The notes below the pieces were generated by a model, which saw only the letters and a program-made list of their open reading frames with translations, was not told where the DNA came from and did no database searches. A stretch of 64,000 nucleotides of DNA, from positions 124,001 to 188,000 of the forward strand of contig JAYFQV010000002.1 of NCBI GenBank assembly GCA_034926605.1, in the 5' to 3' direction. Of the stretch, positions 7,398 to 15,268 are shown one piece after another. Numbering within the stretch: the stretch's first letter is position 1; each line of letters opens with the position of its first letter. The translations under genes were made by a program, and so were the position numbers. The DNA is from CALXXL01 sp034926605. GTDB lineage: Bacteria > Verrucomicrobiota > Lentisphaeria > Victivallales > Victivallaceae.

Positions 7398-9077
7398 ATG
7401 CTCGATTCCGCCAGCCAGGCGTTGCGCGAACTGCTCCTACAGGAGGGGATCGCAACCGACGCGCAGTTGAACGAGATGGAGGACGAACAATCCCGCTCGG
7501 GAAAGAGTCTGTTCGAAGTGGTCGTCGACTTTGGCAAGATCAACGAGAACGACCTGATGCGGCTCATCGCCAACAGCCTGAACACCGAAGTTGTCGACCT
7601 CGAGAACATCGTAATAACCGCCGAAACCATCGGGATGATGGCGCCGGACACCGCGCGCACCTATAACGCCGTGCCGGTGGAATTTTCCGACGGCATCCTG
7701 AAGGTTGCGCTGCACGATCCGCTCAACTATCAGGTGCATGACGATCTGCGCTTCATTCAGGGAACCGATATAATCCCTCTGGTGGCGCTCCCCAGTCAGG
7801 TCGAAGCCGCGGTTGAAAAATATTATCCCCCGGACATGAGTACGGTCCGGGACGTGCTGGAAGCATTGAAGGGCGAAGAGGACAAATCCGCCGAGGGCGA
7901 AGACCTCGATGCCGCCGCCAGCGATGCGCCGATCGTCAAATATGTGGACGCGGTAATCAGTCAGGCGATCAAGGACAAGGCCTCCGACATTCACTTCGAG
8001 CCGTTCGAAAAAGAGTTCCGGATCCGCTACCGGGTGGACGGTGCGCTGTATGAGATGCCGCCGCCGCCGCTTACTCTGGCCTCCGCGATCATCAGCCGTA
8101 TCAAAATTCTCAGCAACCTCGACATAGCCGAGCGCCGTATCCCGCAGGACGGCCGTATCCAGAAGCGTTACGCCGGGCGCCCGGTCGATCTTCGCGTGTC
8201 GTGTCTGCCCACCACCCACGGCGAGTCCGTGGTGCTCCGCGTGCTCGACCGCACGGTAGTGAACCTGGCGCTTGATTCGCTCGGCATCAATTCCGCCGTG
8301 CTCGAAAAACTGCGTGAAATCATCCACCTGCCCAACGGTATTTTCCTGGTTACCGGGCCTACCGGTTCCGGCAAAACCACCACGCTTTACTCCGCGCTGA
8401 ACGAGATCAACGTGATCGGCGACAAGCTGCTGACCGCCGAGGACCCGGTGGAGTACGACATCGAGGGCATCATTCAGGTCCCGATCAACGACGCGGTTGG
8501 AATGACCTTTCACCGCGCACTGCGCGCATTCCTGCGTCAGGACCCCGACCGCATCCTCGTGGGTGAAATCCGTGACTTTGAAACCGCCCAGACCGCGATC
8601 GAGGCGTCGCTTACCGGCCACTTCGTGTTCAGCACACTGCATACCAACGATGCGGCCGGATCCATCACCCGACTGGTCGACATGGGGGTTGAACCGTTCC
8701 TTATATGTTCGAGTCTGGTCGGAATACTGGCCCAGCGCCTCATCCGCCGCGTCTGCCCGAACTGCAAAACGCCTTACGTTCCCAGCGACGAGGAGCTCGT
8801 GCGCCTCGATCTCGAACGCGCCGACCTCGGCAACCGCAAGTTCTTCTACGGTCGCGGCTGCCCCGTGTGCAACCACACCGGCTACAAGGGCCGGAAGGCG
8901 ATCACCGAGTTGCTGGTGATAAATCAGGATATTATCGACCTCATCTCCGCCAACGCCCCCTCCAGCGTCATCCAGGCAAAGGCCCGTGAAGGCGGCATGA
9001 CCACGGTGCGCGAAGACGGCCTGATGGCGATTCTCAACGGCGAGACCACGGTGGACGAGGTCCTGCGTTATACTTAA
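7398..9077 (+). CDS. type IV pilus assembly / type II secretion ATPase (PilB/GspE), copy 2
   Basis: A second GspE/PilB ATPase of 559 residues directly after the first. It carries KASDIHFEPFEKEFRIRYRVDG, Walker A GPTGSGKTTT near residue 320, LTAEDPVEY, Walker B RILVGEIRDFETAQTA, the His box TGHFVFSTLHTNDAAGSITRL, and zinc cysteines CPNC and CPVCNHTGYKGR. Both catalytic modules look intact, so both copies are probably active. N-terminal domains differ clearly (ETIGMMAPDTARTYNAVPV here, VLAALTSDLVNTYHVIPV in copy 1), which suggests different membrane partners or division of labour rather than a recent duplication. The gap to the upstream gene is 33 bp, within one operon. Confidence 0.92.
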   Translation: MLDSASQALRELLLQEGIATDAQLNEMEDEQSRSGKSLFEVVVDFGKINENDLMRLIANSLNTEVVDLENIVITAETIGMMAPDTARTYNAVPVEFSDGILKVALHDPLNYQVHDDLRFIQGTDIIPLVALPSQVEAAVEKYYPPDMSTVRDVLEALKGEEDKSAEGEDLDAAASDAPIVKYVDAVISQAIKDKASDIHFEPFEKEFRIRYRVDGALYEMPPPPLTLASAIISRIKILSNLDIAERRIPQDGRIQKRYAGRPVDLRVSCLPTTHGESVVLRVLDRTVVNLALDSLGINSAVLEKLREIIHLPNGIFLVTGPTGSGKTTTLYSALNEINVIGDKLLTAEDPVEYDIEGIIQVPINDAVGMTFHRALRAFLRQDPDRILVGEIRDFETAQTAIEASLTGHFVFSTLHTNDAAGSITRLVDMGVEPFLICSSLVGILAQRLIRRVCPNCKTPYVPSDEELVRLDLERADLGNRKFFYGRGCPVCNHTGYKGRKAITELLVINQDIIDLISANAPSSVIQAKAREGGMTTVREDGLMAILNGETTVDEVLRYT

Positions 9078-9108
9078 TGGCTGAAGTGTTCAGCGAGGAG
9101 ATTTTACT

Positions 9109-10203
9109 ATGATTGAGATGACCGATTTGCTTCAACTGGTGGTGGATGAAGGCGTGAGCGACCTTCACTTGGAAGTCGGCGCGCCGCCGCTGGTCCGCCT
9201 CCACGGCGAAATCACGCCGCTCGACCTGCCCCGCCTTACCCCGCCGGATACCGAACGCCTGGTAAAGTCGATTTGTTCCGACGCCCATCTGCAGCAGATT
9301 CAGGCGGTGGGCACCGTGGACCTTGGCTTCGCGTTCGGCGACCAGGCCCGCTTCCGTGTAAGCGCATTCAAACAGAAGGGGTTTTACGGCACCGTGCTGC
9401 GCCAGATCCCCAACAAGCTGCTGACGCTGGAACAGATCGGCCTCGGCGACCGCATCCGCGACCTGCTTTACCGCCCGCGCGGACTGGTGCTGGTGACCGG
9501 GCCTACCGGTTCCGGTAAGTCAACCACTCTGGCTACAATGATCGATATCATCAACCAGGAGCGCGCCTGCCACATCATCACCATCGAAGACCCGATCGAG
9601 TTTTACCACAATCACAAGAAAAGCGTGGTGATTCAGCGCGAAATCGGCGCCGACACCACCAGCTTCGGCGAAGCGCTGCGCCGGGCGCTGCGTCAGGACC
9701 CCGATGTGATTCTCGTAGGCGAAATGCGCGACCTTGAAACCATGGAAGCCGCCGTTACCGCGGCCGAAACCGGTCACTTGGTGTTCGGCACCCTGCACAC
9801 CACCGGCGCAGCCCGTACCGTGGACCGTATCGTGGACGCATTCCCGACCAACCAGCAGCAGCAGATCCGTACGCAGTTGGCGTCGTCCCTGATCGCGGTG
9901 ATCAGCCAGGTGCTGCTGCCGCGCGGCGACAAGGTCGGGCGTATCGCCGGCTTCGAAGTCATGATCACCACCCCCAGTATCCAGGCGCTGATCCGCGACA
10001 ACAAAACTTTCCGTATCACCAGCGAACTGCAGACCGGCGCGAAGTGGGGCATGTATACCCTCGACAGTTATCTTATCGACATCTATGCCAAGGGCAAAAT
10101 CACTTATGGCGAACTCATCACCAAGTGCCAGGACGAGGAAGCCGTTCTCGAGAAGCTCAAGCAGATGCAGATGGACGGTATGCTCGAAAACGCATTGAAA
10201 TAA
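9109..10203 (+). CDS. pilT: type IV pilus retraction ATPase
   Basis: Hexameric ATPase that depolymerises the pilus for twitching motility. It has 364 residues, the normal PilT length. It lacks the GspE N-terminal and zinc domains and opens with the PilT/PilU-type GVSDLHLEVGAPPLVRLHGEI. Walker A is GPTGSGKSTT at about residue 130, followed by ITIEDPIEFYH, RQDPDVILVGEMRDLETMEAA and TGHLVFGTLHTTGAARTVDRIVDAFP. This last stretch, with ATN-less TTGAA..., is characteristic of PilT. Its presence indicates that the locus makes a dynamic pilus rather than only a type II secretion system. ATG 9109 follows GAGGAG by about 10 bases. Same operon as pilB and pilC. Confidence 0.93.
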   Translation: MIEMTDLLQLVVDEGVSDLHLEVGAPPLVRLHGEITPLDLPRLTPPDTERLVKSICSDAHLQQIQAVGTVDLGFAFGDQARFRVSAFKQKGFYGTVLRQIPNKLLTLEQIGLGDRIRDLLYRPRGLVLVTGPTGSGKSTTLATMIDIINQERACHIITIEDPIEFYHNHKKSVVIQREIGADTTSFGEALRRALRQDPDVILVGEMRDLETMEAAVTAAETGHLVFGTLHTTGAARTVDRIVDAFPTNQQQQIRTQLASSLIAVISQVLLPRGDKVGRIAGFEVMITTPSIQALIRDNKTFRITSELQTGAKWGMYTLDSYLIDIYAKGKITYGELITKCQDEEAVLEKLKQMQMDGMLENALK

Positions 10204-10220
10204 TATAAGGAACAAGCTTC

Positions 10221-11501
10221 ATGGCAACCTACGTTTACACTGCGCTTGACAATGCGGGGAAGGAGCAGAAGGGTAAGATACAGGCCACCACCGAGGATAT
10301 GGCCGCGGTGGAACTGCGCAAGCGCGGCCTCTTCCCGACCTCTGTGCGCTCGGAAATCAAGGAGAAGATAGCCTCCCGGCGCCAGACCAAGACCGCGGCC
10401 GAGAGCAAGGGCGCGCTGGCCATAAGCCTCGGGCCCAACAAAATACCGAAAAAACAGCTGATGGTGGTAACCCGGCAGCTCGCCACGCTGCTGGAGGCCG
10501 GTCTGCCGCTGATCCGGTCCCTGCGCACGCTCGAACGCCAGAACAAGAAGATGAACATCAAGCGGGTGCTCGGCGGCGTGGCCGACGCGGTCGAAGAAGG
10601 TGCCACCTTCTCCGAAGCGCTGGCCAAATATCCCGGCACATTCGACAAACTTTTCCTCAACATGGTCAAGGCTGGTGAAGCCGCCGGCGCCATGGAGACG
10701 ATTCTGTCGCGGTTGGCGTTTTTCATGGAAAAGAACGCCAAGATCATGGGCAAAATCAAGTCGGCCATGATATACCCGGTCGCAGTGGTGGTGATTGCCG
10801 GCGGCATTCTTACCTTCCTGATGATCGCCATCGTTCCAAAATTCCGCCAGATTTTCAAAGACCTTACCCCCGGCAAGAGTCTTCCGGCGCTCACCGAAGC
10901 TGTCTTCGCCGTAAGCAACCTGATTCAGGAAAACGCGATCGGCTTGGGTATCGGACTGGTGGTGCTTATAATTTTCGTCAAACTGATCCGTAAAACGCCT
11001 TACGGCAAACTGGCATTTGACTTCGTATTCTTCCGCATGCCGCTGTTCGGGCCGATCGTGGCCAAGGGCAGCATCTCGCGCTTCTCACGTACGCTGGGTA
11101 CGCTGATGGCCGCCGGTGTGCCGGTGCTGACCGCGCTCAACATCGTCCGCGACACCTCCGGTAACGAGCTGGTGGCCCACGCTGTGCAAACCGTGCATGA
11201 TGCGGTCAAGGAGGGCGAAGGCATCGCCGGCCCGCTGAGCATCACCGGTGTTTTCCCGCAGATGGTTATAAGTATGATCGAAGTCGGCGAGGAAACCGGC
11301 CGGCTGCCGGACATGCTCGACAAAATAGCCGACACCTATGAAGAGGAAGTGGACAACGCCGTCAACGCGCTGACCAGTTTGATCGAACCTCTGCTGATCA
11401 TCTTCCTCGGCGGCGTGGTCGGTACCATCGTCATTGCAATGTTCATGCCGCTGGTCGCGCTGGTGGACAACCTCTCCGGCGGTAGTGGTGGCGGAAACTA
11501 G
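10221..11501 (+). CDS. pilC: type IV pilus inner-membrane platform protein
   Basis: Polytopic platform that couples PilB/PilT to the growing pilus. It has 426 residues and two GspF domains. The N-terminus YVYTALDNAGKEQKGKIQA is a PilC/GspF hallmark; FTRQLATLLEAGLPL is present here as VTRQLATLLEAGLPLIRSL. The repeat is FSRTLGTLMAAGVPVLTALNIV. Hydrophobic segments are AVVVIAGGILTFLMIAIVP, IGLGIGLVVLIIFVKLI and a C-terminal LLIIFLGGVVGTIVIAMFMPLVAL. SD AAGGAA lies about 10 bases before ATG 10221. It is fourth in the pilus run; pilins, pilM-Q and the prepilin peptidase are not adjacent. Confidence 0.93.
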   Translation: MATYVYTALDNAGKEQKGKIQATTEDMAAVELRKRGLFPTSVRSEIKEKIASRRQTKTAAESKGALAISLGPNKIPKKQLMVVTRQLATLLEAGLPLIRSLRTLERQNKKMNIKRVLGGVADAVEEGATFSEALAKYPGTFDKLFLNMVKAGEAAGAMETILSRLAFFMEKNAKIMGKIKSAMIYPVAVVVIAGGILTFLMIAIVPKFRQIFKDLTPGKSLPALTEAVFAVSNLIQENAIGLGIGLVVLIIFVKLIRKTPYGKLAFDFVFFRMPLFGPIVAKGSISRFSRTLGTLMAAGVPVLTALNIVRDTSGNELVAHAVQTVHDAVKEGEGIAGPLSITGVFPQMVISMIEVGEETGRLPDMLDKIADTYEEEVDNAVNALTSLIEPLLIIFLGGVVGTIVIAMFMPLVALVDNLSGGSGGGN

Positions 11502-11512
11502 TGATTCCACCG

Positions 11513-12202
11513 ATGATTTGGCTTGTCGACATCGGCAACACCAATACCAGTTGGTGCGCTTTTACTCCCGGAGCCGGGTTGGGGCCGGTGAAAACCGCCC
11601 CAACCGCTCAATTCAGGCCAGAAACGCTTGACGGCCCCATCGCAGCCTGCTGCGTGGTACCGGAATGCCGGGAACGGTTGCTCGCCCGTGGCGCGTTTCT
11701 GGTCTCGCCGGAACACCCCGGCGGCGTTCGGCTTGAGCAGATGGATGTTTCAACGCTGGGAGCCGATCGCATAGCCAACGCGGCCGCGCTGCTCAGGGAT
11801 TATCCGCGGCCGGCACTGGTGGTGGATTTCGGTACCGCGATAACCATCGAGTCCGTGGATTCCGCCGGAAGGTTTGCCGGCGGTGCCATTTTGCCGGGAC
11901 GCGCCCTGCTGCGTAAAAGCCTGACGCATAACACCGCCCAACTTCCTGAAGCGACGTGGAAACCATTTGCGCCGGACGCACCGGGATTCGATACCGATTC
12001 GGCAATCCGGCTCGGCGTTGATCTTGGCGCGGTGGGCGCTGTTCGAGAAGTTCTTGATGTCATGAAGAAGGCTTCCGGCGCGCGAAGTGTGGTCGCCGCG
12101 GGCGGCGACCGTGCGTTTTTCCGGCGTTTTTTCGGGGAAATGCTCGATGGCGGGGATTGTTTCACGTTGCGCGGCGTGCTATATTGTTGGGAAAAGAGGT
12201 AG
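11513..12202 (+). CDS. coaX: type III pantothenate kinase
   Basis: Phosphorylates pantothenate in the first step of coenzyme A synthesis. With the ATG at 11513 the protein has 229 residues and begins MIWLVDIGNTNTSW, the ASKHA phosphate-1 motif in its usual N-terminal place. Further family motifs are GADRIANAAALLRDYP, VVDFGTAITIESVD (phosphate-1/metal) and GGAILPGRALLRKSL. A GTG at 11501 that overlaps the pilC stop is an alternative start and would add four residues. The gene follows pilC without a gap and is probably read through from the pilus promoter, although its function is unrelated. Type III kinases lack the feedback control of type I. Confidence 0.9.
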   Translation: MIWLVDIGNTNTSWCAFTPGAGLGPVKTAPTAQFRPETLDGPIAACCVVPECRERLLARGAFLVSPEHPGGVRLEQMDVSTLGADRIANAAALLRDYPRPALVVDFGTAITIESVDSAGRFAGGAILPGRALLRKSLTHNTAQLPEATWKPFAPDAPGFDTDSAIRLGVDLGAVGAVREVLDVMKKASGARSVVAAGGDRAFFRRFFGEMLDGGDCFTLRGVLYCWEKR

Positions 12203-12205
12203 ATC

Positions 12206-12880
12206 ATGCGGGTAAAAATCTGCGGGATTCAAAACGAATCCGAACTGGAATCGGCGGTGGCCGCCGGAGCCGATGCCGTCGGTTTTCAGGTCGGCCAGCT
12301 TTATGCTTCGCGCAGTTTCATTTTGCCGAGCACGGCGCGACGGCTGGTGGAAAATCTGCCGGTGTTCGTGGTTCCGGTGCTGGTCACCCACCTCACTGCG
12401 GCTGACGCGATCTACGAACTTATGGAACACGCAGGAGTCTATACGGTTCAAATCGCCGCCTGCAAGGTGGCCGAGGTGGCAAAACTCCGGGATCTGATGC
12501 CGGACGTCGGAAAAATCATTTACACCGAGTACGTGCACGAGCCTATCAATGAAATGACCATGGCGGAACTTATGCCGCTGGTGGATGCCATAAATCTCGA
12601 CTGCTATAACCTCGCGCCCAATCTGGTGGGGACTGAAACCCCGAACAAATGCCACGCGTGGGCCGCCGGCGCGGAATACGTCCGCAAGGCTCAATTGCCG
12701 GTAATATTGTCCGGTCACCTGGACGGCGGCAACGTATCTGCCGCGATACAGGAGGTGCGCCCGTTCGCGGTTGACGGTTGCGCCAGACTCAAGCGCGAAG
12801 ACGGCTTCCTTGATGCTGCTTCGGCCCGCGAATTCGTGTGGAATGCTCAAGAAACCTTTATTGAAATCAAACAGGAGTAG
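12206..12880 (+). CDS. trpF: phosphoribosylanthranilate isomerase-like protein
   Basis: A (beta/alpha)8 barrel of 224 residues related to TrpF, which turns phosphoribosylanthranilate into CdRP in tryptophan synthesis. The first strand, MRVKICGI, has the catalytic Cys at residue 6, and AINLDCYN near residue 132 has an Asp at the position of the catalytic acid. The end is unusual. The phosphate-binding strand normally reads VDVSSGVE, but here it reads VDGCARLKREDG, and AGLNPENV is LSGHLDGGNV. The function as TrpF is therefore likely but not certain; a related barrel with another phosphorylated substrate is possible. It lies far from trpEG, between coaX and a TIGR04073-like gene, three bases after coaX. 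Confidence 0.72.
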   Translation: MRVKICGIQNESELESAVAAGADAVGFQVGQLYASRSFILPSTARRLVENLPVFVVPVLVTHLTAADAIYELMEHAGVYTVQIAACKVAEVAKLRDLMPDVGKIIYTEYVHEPINEMTMAELMPLVDAINLDCYNLAPNLVGTETPNKCHAWAAGAEYVRKAQLPVILSGHLDGGNVSAAIQEVRPFAVDGCARLKREDGFLDAASAREFVWNAQETFIEIKQE

Positions 12881-12882
12881 AA

Positions 12883-13215
12883 ATGCGCAAGCTGATGATC
12901 GCGTGCTGCCTGATGGCGGTGATGACTGTCGCCGCCGAAGAGGGGGAAAACAACAACTTTGCCAACATGGGCCGCGGCCTCGTTAACATCGCGACCTGCG
13001 CCGCCGAAGTTCCGCACTTCATGGTCTATCGGAACAGCCAGATCCCATTCTGGGGGTTGGTGGGCGGCGCGGTCGAAGGAAGCGGCATGACCTGCATCCG
13101 GGCGTTATCCGGCGTTACCGATGTGATGTTTCTGGGATTCGACCTCGGGTTGTGGTTCAATAAAACCACCTTTTGCGACTATGTGTGGAATTCCGAATGG
13201 ATTCCCCGGGAGTAA
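12883..13215 (+). CDS. small secreted protein, TIGR04073-like (exosortase-associated)
   Basis: A protein of 110 residues with a signal peptide (MRKLMIACCLMAVMTVAAEE). The mature part has GRGLVNIATCAAEVPHFMVY followed by a glycine-rich hydrophobic turn WGLVGGAVEGSGMTCIRALSGVTDVMFLGFDLGL. This matches the pattern of the TIGR04073 family, small exported proteins found in genomes with exosortase/PEP-CTERM sorting. No exosortase gene is in this window. AGGAG lies five bases upstream of the ATG. The gene is embedded between trpF and nadC in a tight run (2 bp and 9 bp gaps). Its role is unknown. Confidence 0.6.
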   Translation: MRKLMIACCLMAVMTVAAEEGENNNFANMGRGLVNIATCAAEVPHFMVYRNSQIPFWGLVGGAVEGSGMTCIRALSGVTDVMFLGFDLGLWFNKTTFCDYVWNSEWIPRE

Positions 13216-13224
13216 CGATTTACC

Positions 13225-14091
13225 ATGCCTATTCCAAAAATCGATTTTGAACGGGTTGACGATCTGATCCGCCTTGCGCTTACCGAAGATCTCGGCGATC
13301 TCGGAGACACTACCACGCTGGCGGTAATTCCCGCCGGACTCAGCGCCACTGCGGAGCTGATCGCCAAATCGCCCTGCGTCTGCGCCGGACTTCCGGTGGC
13401 GGAACGGGTTTTTTTCAAGGTTGACCGCAGTCTTGAATTCTCCGCATTGGTACAGGATGGCGATTTCTGTGCCTCCGGCACGGTGATGGCCCGGATCAAA
13501 GGGTCGGCGCGCTCTCTGCTTACCGCCGAACGCACCGCTCTGAATTTTATCCAGCGACTTTGCGGCGTTGCGACCACGGCGCGGAAATATGCGAAGGCGC
13601 TGGCCGATTCCGGCACACAGATACTGGACACCCGCAAAACCACGCCCGGATTCCGCAATCTTGAAAAATACGCGGTTGCGGTAGGCGGCGCCGCCAACCA
13701 TCGTATCGGTCTATACGACCGCATAATGATCAAAGACAATCATCGTGAGCTGGCCGGCATGGAAGGGCCCGGCGGCATCGCCAGAAGTGTCGAGCGCGCC
13801 CGGCAGATGTATCCGCAACTCAAGGTTCAGGTGGAAGTGGACGACCTAGACGAACTGCGCGAGGCGGTGGTCGCCAAAGCCGACTATATACTGCTTGACA
13901 ACATGGATGACGCCACCATGGCCGAAGCCGTTCGGATCAATAACCGCACCGCCCTGCTGGAAGCATCCGGCGGCATAACGCTGGAGCGGCTGGGCGCCAT
14001 CGGCAAGCTTGGGGTTGATTTCGTCTCCGCCGGCGCGCTGACCCATTCAGTCAAAGCCGCCGATATCTCAATGGATATTAAAAAGGACTGA
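13225..14091 (+). CDS. nadC: nicotinate-nucleotide pyrophosphorylase (carboxylating)
   Basis: Quinolinate phosphoribosyltransferase, which makes nicotinate mononucleotide in de novo NAD synthesis. It has 288 residues. Recognisable motifs are EDLGDLGDTTT near the N-terminus, ERTALNFIQRLCGVAT, the substrate-binding ILDTRKTTPGFRNLEKYAV, GGAANHRIGLYDRIMIKDNH, VEVEVDDLDEL (as VQVEVDDLDEL), ILLDNM and LEASGGITLE with VDFVSAGALTHSV at the end. Basic residues for PRPP and quinolinate (RKT, HR, KDNH) are all present. nadA and nadB are not in the window. It overlaps nothing and ends 3 bp before ruvA. Confidence 0.95.
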   Translation: MPIPKIDFERVDDLIRLALTEDLGDLGDTTTLAVIPAGLSATAELIAKSPCVCAGLPVAERVFFKVDRSLEFSALVQDGDFCASGTVMARIKGSARSLLTAERTALNFIQRLCGVATTARKYAKALADSGTQILDTRKTTPGFRNLEKYAVAVGGAANHRIGLYDRIMIKDNHRELAGMEGPGGIARSVERARQMYPQLKVQVEVDDLDELREAVVAKADYILLDNMDDATMAEAVRINNRTALLEASGGITLERLGAIGKLGVDFVSAGALTHSVKAADISMDIKKD

Positions 14092-14094
14092 CCC

Positions 14095-14709
14095 ATGATC
14101 GCCAGATTGCGCGGCCGGGTTTGGGAAAAAAACTTCGGGAAACTGGTGCTGGACGTCCAAGGCGTGGGCTACGCTCTGCAGATCCCGTTGAGCACCTATG
14201 AAGCCCTCCCGGAACCGGGCGGCGAAGCAGAACTGCATGTTTACACTCAGGTGCGCGAAGACGCCATTGTTCTGTTTGGTTTTTCCTCGGCCCCGGAGAA
14301 ATCGTTGTTCGAGCTGTTGCTGGGAGTTACCGGTATCGGCGGCAAGCTTGCGCTCAGCGTTTTATCCGCCTTGCCGGTATCTGGGTTCTGCCGAGCAATA
14401 ACAAACCGGGAACTGGCCATATTGGGCAAAATTCCCGGTATCGGCAAGCGTACGGCGGAACGGCTGGTGATGGAGCTGCGCGACAAACTCGGAACATTAG
14501 CCGCTGGCGCAACGCCGGCACCGGGCAGGGGTGAAACGGTCGCGGCACCGCAAGCCGTCGCCGATGCCGCGTTGGCCCTGGAACAGCTCGGATTCAAGCA
14601 CGACGCCGCAATGGATGTGCTGTTTGCCCTGACCGCAGAATTACCGGAGGCAGATTTGAACTCCGGCAATTTGCTGCGCTTGGCCCTTCAGCAACTTAGC
14701 AGGGGATAA
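14095..14709 (+). CDS. ruvA: Holliday junction branch migration protein RuvA
   Basis: Binds four-way DNA junctions as a tetramer and loads the RuvB motor. The 204-residue protein has the usual three parts: an N-terminal OB fold (MIARLRGRVWEKNFGKLVLDVQGVGY...), two helix-hairpin-helix motifs (LLGVTGIGGKLALSVLS and LGKIPGIGKRTAERLVMEL), and a C-terminal UBA-like domain that contacts RuvB (ALEQLGFKHDAAMDVL). Neither ruvB nor ruvC is adjacent, which departs from the common ruvCAB layout. It is the last gene of the plus-strand run that began at 5640; no clear intrinsic terminator follows before the tRNA promoter. Confidence 0.95.
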   Translation: MIARLRGRVWEKNFGKLVLDVQGVGYALQIPLSTYEALPEPGGEAELHVYTQVREDAIVLFGFSSAPEKSLFELLLGVTGIGGKLALSVLSALPVSGFCRAITNRELAILGKIPGIGKRTAERLVMELRDKLGTLAAGATPAPGRGETVAAPQAVADAALALEQLGFKHDAAMDVLFALTAELPEADLNSGNLLRLALQQLSRG

Positions 14710-14734
14710 TTTGACGATTTTTTCCCGGTGTGGT

Positions 14735-14762
14735 TTGACAAAATGGCAATCTGGACTATATT
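14735..14762 (+). promoter_or_regulatory. tRNA-Glu/tRNA-Lys promoter
   Basis: TTGACA (14735-14740), 16-bp spacer and TATATT (14757-14762), 18 bp before the mature tRNA-Glu end. A near-perfect housekeeping promoter with the TATATT form of -10 that recurs in this window. Confidence 0.75.
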
Positions 14763-14780
14763 AAATGCACGGTTTCGTTC

Positions 14781-14856
14781 GTCCCTATCGTCTAGAGGCC
14801 TAGGACACCGGGTTTTCATCCCGGCAACATGGGTTCGAATCCCATTGGGGATGCCA
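14781..14856 (+). tRNA. tRNA-Glu (UUC)
   Basis: A 76-base cloverleaf with CCA encoded. Acceptor GTCCCTA pairs with TGGGGAT, the anticodon loop carries TTC in GGTTTTCATCC, the T arm is TGGGTTCGAATCCCA, and the discriminator is G. It matches the conserved bacterial tRNA-Glu closely. Confidence 0.96.
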
Positions 14857-14900
14857 TTCTTATTTAGAATGAGAGCCGGGGTTGGTAAAGTAAAATATAT

Positions 14901-14976
14901 GCGCTCGTAGCTCAGTCGGTAGAGCAAATGACTCTTAATCATTGGGTCCTCGGTTCGAATCCGAGCGGGCGTACCA
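14901..14976 (+). tRNA. tRNA-Lys (CUU)
   Basis: A 76-base cloverleaf with CCA encoded. Acceptor GCGCTCG pairs with CGGGCGT, the D arm is GCTCAGTCGGTAGAGC, the anticodon loop is CTCTTAA with anticodon CTT, and the T arm is CTCGGTTCGAATCCGAG. It lies 44 bases after tRNA-Glu and is probably co-transcribed with it. Confidence 0.95.
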
Positions 14977-14980
14977 TTTT

Positions 14981-15016
14981 AACCGCTTAATGTACTATGC
15001 ATCAAGCGGTTTTTTG
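14981..15016 (+). terminator. intrinsic terminator after the tRNA pair
   Basis: AACCGCTT and AAGCGGTT form an 8-bp stem around a loop, followed by a T run. It directly follows the CCA of tRNA-Lys. The remainder up to 15185 is AT-rich and holds nothing I can support. Confidence 0.8.
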
Positions 15017-15185
15017 TTGCAAGCCCATGCCTTGCGAACCTGACATTGTCCCCGAAAAAATCCCAACTGTAGATTTCCTGTTTTTTTCCTGTTGTGATGT
15101 TTGACTTTCTGTCTTTTTTGCCATATGTTAGTTAAAATATCTTAGTTATCGGTAGATTCCTTATATTTTTTGTACAATCTTCGTG

Positions 15186-15236
15186 TTGACTTTATGTAAA
15201 TAAAACGCTAGCCTATATGAAACGTATGAATCATAC
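15186..15236 (+). promoter_or_regulatory. promoter and palindromic operator of the pseudopilin gene
   Basis: TTGACT (15186-15191), 17-bp spacer and TAGCCT (15209-15214). Ten bases past the -10 lies the perfect palindrome GTATGAATCATAC (15224-15236), in the place where a repressor would block initiation or escape. The ATG follows at 15269. Confidence 0.45.
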
Positions 15237-15268
15237 AACGTTAACGGAAAAAGGAGTCCCTGGAATTT

